Assembly: GCA_035478715.1 (NCBI GenBank)
Contig: DATIJK010000070.1
Location: 1-9,045, forward strand
Source of the DNA: JAICLK01 sp035478715
GTDB lineage: Bacteria > Patescibacteriota > Saccharimonadia > Saccharimonadales > UBA4665
Length of the DNA stretch: 9,045 nt
Reading direction: 5' to 3'
Shown here: piece by piece, positions 6,177-9,045 of the stretch
How the letters are laid out: every line of letters starts with the position of its first letter
Numbering within the stretch: position 1 is the first letter of the stretch
Translations under genes and position numbers: made by a program
The notes under the pieces: model-generated
Databases searched by the model: none
What the model saw: the letters and a program-made list of their open reading frames with translations, nothing else
What the model was told of the DNA's origin: nothing

Positions 6177-7770
6177 AGCCGCCTAGGACGGATTCGGCGG
6201 CGGCTGATGGTTTTATGTCTGGTAGTTTTTCCATTCTAAAGGCGTTAACCAGGCCAATTAGTGATGCTAAGAATGGGATTAGTAATGCTACTTGCAGGGC
6301 GCGGTGGGTTGCTGTTTCGTTGATGTGGAGTACCTCCATTTGAACAGTTTCTGGTTGGTCGTAGATTTGAGCGGCTAGATCCTTATTACTTATCACTTCT
6401 GCATTATGTTCGAGTTCTTCCGATATCTGCTGTTTCTGCGATGCCGGGATGATAGCGCTTTTGTTCGTTTGATTCGTGAAACTGAATGAAAGTGCCGCTA
6501 ACATGATGCCGCCGGCAACTGCTAGACCGAATGACAATCCAAACGATCCGGCGGCAGAGTTAATACCGGCTGCTTCGCTGACGCGTTCTTCTTTGATCGG
6601 CGCGAGCGTGTAGTTATTGAGTTGCGATACAAGCAGGCCAAGTCCTGAGCCGACAATAATCAACGGTAGAAACAATGCCCATCCTGATTCTGCACGCGGT
6701 ATGAAAGGCAGTAAGACTAAAAATCCGATGGTGCAAAATAAAAATCCGTATTTAATGATCGTGCTAGTCCGTATATGCGTAAATCTTTTGCCGGCGATTA
6801 GTGCAACGGCAAACATCGACAGTGACATAGGCGCAATACTCAAACCTGTCAACATCGCATTATATTCTAAAGAAATTTGCAGGAATATCGGCAACGCTAT
6901 CATTGCACCACCCAACACGATATTCTGCATCGCTTGGCCGGATATACCCAAGCGAAAGTTCGTTATTTTGAAAAGTTTGGGATCGATCAAACGGTTCTTG
7001 CCTTCGCGGTCGCGTTTGACGAGCCACCAAGCCAAAATAGCCAGCAGGATTAAGCCGGCCGCAATGTAGATGCCGACATTCTCGCCGCCCTCTTGCCATG
7101 CCAATATTCCCAATACCACACCGCCCATACCAAGAACCGAAAGTACCGCACCCACAAAATCGATTTTTCGATCGCCGGTATATTTGACGTCTTTGACCAG
7201 CTTACTGCCAATCAGTACGACCACGACCACGATAAATTCAAGGAAAAACGAAACCCTGTACGAAAAATATGTCGTGATAAATCCACCGATCAATGGCCCA
7301 ACGGCTGCTGCGATTGCCGCTGCCGCACCCACGAGCGCATAGGTTTTCTTTTGCATGGCGCCCTTGAAGTTTCCATGGATCAGTGATTGCATGGCTGGCA
7401 ATAGCAGAGACGCACCCAAGCCGCCGATTATCGCCCAGAAAATGACAAGCCAGATTATATTATTTGCTAATGTAAGCGAAAGTGCCCCAAGTCCGTACGC
7501 CATCAACCCCAATCTATACGCCAGTTTGCGACCGATAATGTCGCCGAGCTTGCTATTAATAAGGATGAACGCTGCCGAAATCAACGCTTCTAATGCGATA
7601 ACGGACTGCACGCTGCTGACAGTAGTATGCAATGATTTAACTACTGCCGAAATCGATACGTTCATCAGCGAAGTATCTACAACAAGCACGAACATGGCCA
7701 TCGCGAGTAATAATGATAATTTCGAACTTCCCTCAGACTCTACCGGCGCCGACTTCTTTATTGCGGCCAT
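6175..7770 (-). CDS. MFS multidrug exporter, DHA2 family, 14 TM
   Basis: The 531-residue product is almost entirely hydrophobic helices, consistent with the 14-TM DHA2 drug:H+ antiporters (EmrB/QacA type). Visible signatures are an acidic residue in TM1 with the D-x-x-x-N-V pattern (VVDTSLMNVSIS, Asp32), motif A in the loop after TM2 (SKLGDIIGRKLAYRLG) and the antiporter motif C in TM5 (AAVGPLIGGF). A large external loop of about 60 residues precedes the last helix (NQTNKSAI to ETATHRA), and the C-terminal tail is short. Function is inferred as proton-driven export of a hydrophobic compound; the substrate cannot be read. The ATG at 7770 is chosen because GGAGG lies 5 nt before it; the upstream ATG at 7797 would add nine residues and has no Shine-Dalgarno. 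It is divergent from a PadR repressor gene, the classical arrangement for PadR-controlled efflux. Confidence 0.92.
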   Translation of the reverse strand: MAAIKKSAPVESEGSSKLSLLLAMAMFVLVVDTSLMNVSISAVVKSLHTTVSSVQSVIALEALISAAFILINSKLGDIIGRKLAYRLGLMAYGLGALSLTLANNIIWLVIFWAIIGGLGASLLLPAMQSLIHGNFKGAMQKKTYALVGAAAAIAAAVGPLIGGFITTYFSYRVSFFLEFIVVVVVLIGSKLVKDVKYTGDRKIDFVGAVLSVLGMGGVVLGILAWQEGGENVGIYIAAGLILLAILAWWLVKRDREGKNRLIDPKLFKITNFRLGISGQAMQNIVLGGAMIALPIFLQISLEYNAMLTGLSIAPMSLSMFAVALIAGKRFTHIRTSTIIKYGFLFCTIGFLVLLPFIPRAESGWALFLPLIIVGSGLGLLVSQLNNYTLAPIKEERVSEAAGINSAAGSFGLSFGLAVAGGIMLAALSFSFTNQTNKSAIIPASQKQQISEELEHNAEVISNKDLAAQIYDQPETVQMEVLHINETATHRALQVALLIPFLASLIGLVNAFRMEKLPDIKPSAAAESVLGG

Positions 7771-7775
7771 TGCAT

Positions 7776-7780
7776 CCTCC
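7776..7780 (-). promoter_or_regulatory. Shine-Dalgarno deciding the MFS start
   Basis: On the minus strand GGAGG (7780-7776) is 5 nt before the ATG at 7770. It lies inside the extra nine codons that a start at 7797 would give, so it favours the shorter protein. Confidence 0.65.
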
Positions 7781-7850
7781 AACTTATAAGATTTCATTGT
7801 AACAACTATTGCTGTTCGTGTCTTATGAAAATAAAAATAGGGAAATATTA

Positions 7851-7879
7851 CAAATTACCTTGACAGTCATAGTAATGTG
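7851..7879 (+). promoter_or_regulatory. Candidate PadR operator (imperfect inverted repeat)
   Basis: CAAATTAC (7851-7858) and GTAATGTG (7872-7879) form an inverted repeat with 7 of 8 arm positions matching and a 13-bp centre that contains the padR -35. Further ATTAC (7847-7851) and GTAAT (7889-7893) copies flank it, giving four half-site-like pentamers in 47 bp. Binding here would block the padR promoter and could affect the divergent exporter. Assignment to PadR is inference. Confidence 0.4.
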
Positions 7880-7888
7880 GCGTATGGT
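7860..7888 (+). promoter_or_regulatory. Promoter of the PadR gene, leaderless
   Basis: TTGACA (7860-7865), a 17-bp spacer and TATGGT (7883-7888), with 6 nt to the ATG at 7895. The predicted +1 is exactly the A of that ATG. The -10 lies downstream of the alternative GTG at 7877, which is thus not transcribed from this promoter. Confidence 0.75.
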
Positions 7889-7894
7889 GTAATC

Positions 7895-8224
7895 ATGACT
7901 ATAAATAATGTATCGTCTGACTTGCTTCGCGGGCACACCGACACCATCATACTTGGGTTGTTGGATGGCGGCGACAAGTATGGGTACGAAATTACCAAAT
8001 TGGTGAATGCACGGTCGCAGAACCAGTATGAATTAAAAGAAGCCACCATGTATTCCAGCTTGAAACGGCTCGAATCCGACAAGCACATTACTTCGTACTG
8101 GGGCGACGAAACGCAAGGCGGGCGTCGCAAGTATTACCGAATCACACCGAGCGGCCGCGATCTGTATAAAACTAATAAGCAGAATTGGGAATACGCCAAG
8201 CGTGTACTCGACAATTTAATGTAA
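7895..8224 (+). CDS. PadR-family transcriptional regulator
   Basis: The 109-residue product is a compact PadR winged-helix protein. Residues 10-38 (LLRGHTDTIILGLLDGGDKYGYEITKLVN) match the PadR N-terminal signature. The recognition helix is about 47-60 (LKEATMYSSLKRLE), and the wing is about 64-83 with GGRRKYYRIT, the usual R-K-Y-Y-x-I-T ending. A short C-terminal helix for dimerisation follows, as in the small PadR subfamily that binds drugs (LmrR type). The ATG at 7895 is used, not the in-frame GTG at 7877, because the -10 hexamer lies between them. It probably represses the divergent MFS exporter, itself and the downstream pentapeptide gene, which starts 13 nt after its stop. The inducer is unknown. 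Confidence 0.93.
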   Translation: MTINNVSSDLLRGHTDTIILGLLDGGDKYGYEITKLVNARSQNQYELKEATMYSSLKRLESDKHITSYWGDETQGGRRKYYRITPSGRDLYKTNKQNWEYAKRVLDNLM

Positions 8225-8225
8225 G

Positions 8226-8230
8226 AAAGG
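8226..8230 (+). promoter_or_regulatory. Ribosome binding site of the pentapeptide gene
   Basis: AAAGG sits 7 nt before the ATG at 8238, just after the padR stop. It is a modest Shine-Dalgarno, consistent with an operon-internal gene, in contrast to the leaderless padR. Confidence 0.5.
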
Positions 8231-8237
8231 GTGAACT

Positions 8238-9045
8238 ATGGAAAAGAAACTGCAACAATTTTTAGACGAACAATTCAAACAATACGGTAATTTTCCGTCA
8301 AAAAATGACGTTATCAAAGAGCTGCACGCAAACTTGGTAGAGAAATATCGTGACTATAAGCAACAAGGAATGAGCGAAGATGCAGCTTACAAAGCCACTA
8401 TAGAATCATTCGGCAACGTTGATGAGATCATGGAGACCATACCGCATGGCGGGCAAGTACAAGCAGCCGACGAGGATAATGAATCCAGCATTCATAAGAC
8501 CATCAAAAGTACGATGCGCCATGCCAAAACTGCGATGGGTCTTTCTAAATTCGCCGGCGTGAATCTGAAAGATGCAGACTTAAGCGGTACGGATTTGCAG
8601 GGCGCTGACTTCAGCTACAGCGCGCTGGGTGGAGCTACCTACGATAAGTCAGACCTTACTGGCGCGACGTTCCGCGCAGCTGATCTGACCGGCGCATCTT
8701 TCAAAGGCGCGAATCTGACCAATGTGAAGTTTGCCGCGAGCAGTTTGCAAAACGTAGATTTTTCCGGTGCAAATCTGACAGGTGCAAAAATTACGGCTTG
8801 CGCGACGAAAGGCTCAAAGTTCGATGAAGCGACTTTGGCAGATATCGATTTCCGCCACTCGGACCTGAGCGGCGTGTCGCTTGACGGCTTCTCATTGACC
8901 GGCATAAATTTCAGTGGGTCGTCACTCAGAAAATCGTCATTCAAAAACACGGTACTTAATGACATCACGTTCCACCACACAGATGCGAAAAACACCGACT
9001 TTACCGGCGCGAAAATGGACAAAGTTACCTATGCCTTACTGAAAG
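8238..9045 (+). CDS. HAAS/DUF1700-like and pentapeptide-repeat fusion, 3' end outside window
   Basis: The open frame runs off the window end, giving 269 residues. Residues 1-70 form a helical module (HANLVEKYRDYKQQGMSEDAA, then ATIESFGNVDEI) like the DUF1700/HAAS or permease-prefix domain that is often encoded beside PadR. A charged linker (about 71-100) follows. From residue 105 to the end the chain is a pentapeptide repeat in unbroken register: every fifth residue (105, 110, ... 265) is Leu, Phe, Tyr, Ile or Met except Thr190 and Ala250, with A(D/N)LxG-type repeats. This predicts a right-handed quadrilateral beta-helix of at least eight coils. It has no signal peptide and no membrane helix so far. 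It is co-transcribed with padR. Some pentapeptide proteins (Qnr, MfpA) mimic DNA and protect gyrase, which would suit a drug-response locus, but function here is unproven. Confidence 0.9.
   Translation, partial: MEKKLQQFLDEQFKQYGNFPSKNDVIKELHANLVEKYRDYKQQGMSEDAAYKATIESFGNVDEIMETIPHGGQVQAADEDNESSIHKTIKSTMRHAKTAMGLSKFAGVNLKDADLSGTDLQGADFSYSALGGATYDKSDLTGATFRAADLTGASFKGANLTNVKFAASSLQNVDFSGANLTGAKITACATKGSKFDEATLADIDFRHSDLSGVSLDGFSLTGINFSGSSLRKSSFKNTVLNDITFHHTDAKNTDFTGAKMDKVTYALLK
8550..9045 (+). repeat. Pentapeptide-repeat coding tract
   Basis: About 33 consecutive 15-bp units encode the beta-helix without any loop insertion. The central residue of successive pentads alternates Leu and Phe for most of the length from residue 140. 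The DNA units are diverged rather than identical. Confidence 0.85.

Noticed and set aside
7877..7894. GTG at 7877 as the PadR start
   Set aside because: The -10 hexamer TATGGT (7883-7888) lies after it and the predicted +1 is the ATG at 7895; the extra MAYGVI residues are also not typical of PadR.
8639..9022. Antisense open frame over the pentapeptide repeats
   Set aside because: The repeated 15-bp units leave an open opposite frame by composition; the + strand frame has an intact repeat register and a start with a ribosome binding site.

Overview
The window reads as bacterial chromosome using the standard genetic code. It carries about nine genes, with short AT-rich intergenic gaps (39-124 bp) and no RNA genes, insertion sequences or CRISPR arrays that I can see. 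The best guess for the source is Saccharibacteria (TM7) or another Patescibacteria lineage. Reasons: TATAAT-type promoters sit directly against start codons (leaderless transcripts), the gene content is compact, a receiver-only response regulator follows a PAS-type kinase, and a GuaB1-type enzyme resembles actinobacterial homologues. This assignment is inference, not proof.

Layout. (1) Positions 1-1256, + strand: the 3' part of a sensor histidine kinase overlapping a single-domain response regulator. (2) 1336-2085, - strand: an unrecognised soluble acidic protein with a near-consensus promoter placed for leaderless transcription. (3) 2170-4574, + strand: a membrane-anchored GH10-like glycoside hydrolase, then a secreted protein with a cohesin-like domain and two tandem bulb-type lectin domains. 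Together they look like a small extracellular glycan-handling block, although each gene appears to have its own promoter. (4) 4669-6135, + strand: a GuaB1-family IMP dehydrogenase/GMP reductase with CBS domains (purine salvage). It converges on (5) 6175-7770, - strand: a 14-TM DHA2-type MFS exporter. Divergent from it is (6) 7895-9045, + strand: a PadR regulator followed by a protein, cut by the window end, that fuses a PadR-associated HAAS/DUF1700-like helical module to a long uninterrupted pentapeptide-repeat helix.

How the genes may work together. The PadR gene, the divergent exporter and the HAAS-pentapeptide protein look like one regulated module, possibly for drug or stress response. 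An imperfect inverted repeat over the PadR promoter is a candidate operator controlling both directions. The hydrolase and lectin may bind and trim a surface or host glycan. Several hydrolase substrate-binding residues differ from classical xylanases, so the substrate is open.

Translation initiation is mixed. Genes that begin a + strand transcript mostly lack a Shine-Dalgarno and have the -10 element 6-8 nt before the start, while operon-internal genes (response regulator, pentapeptide protein) and the exporter have a Shine-Dalgarno. This pattern changes several start-codon choices and is one of the more useful observations here.
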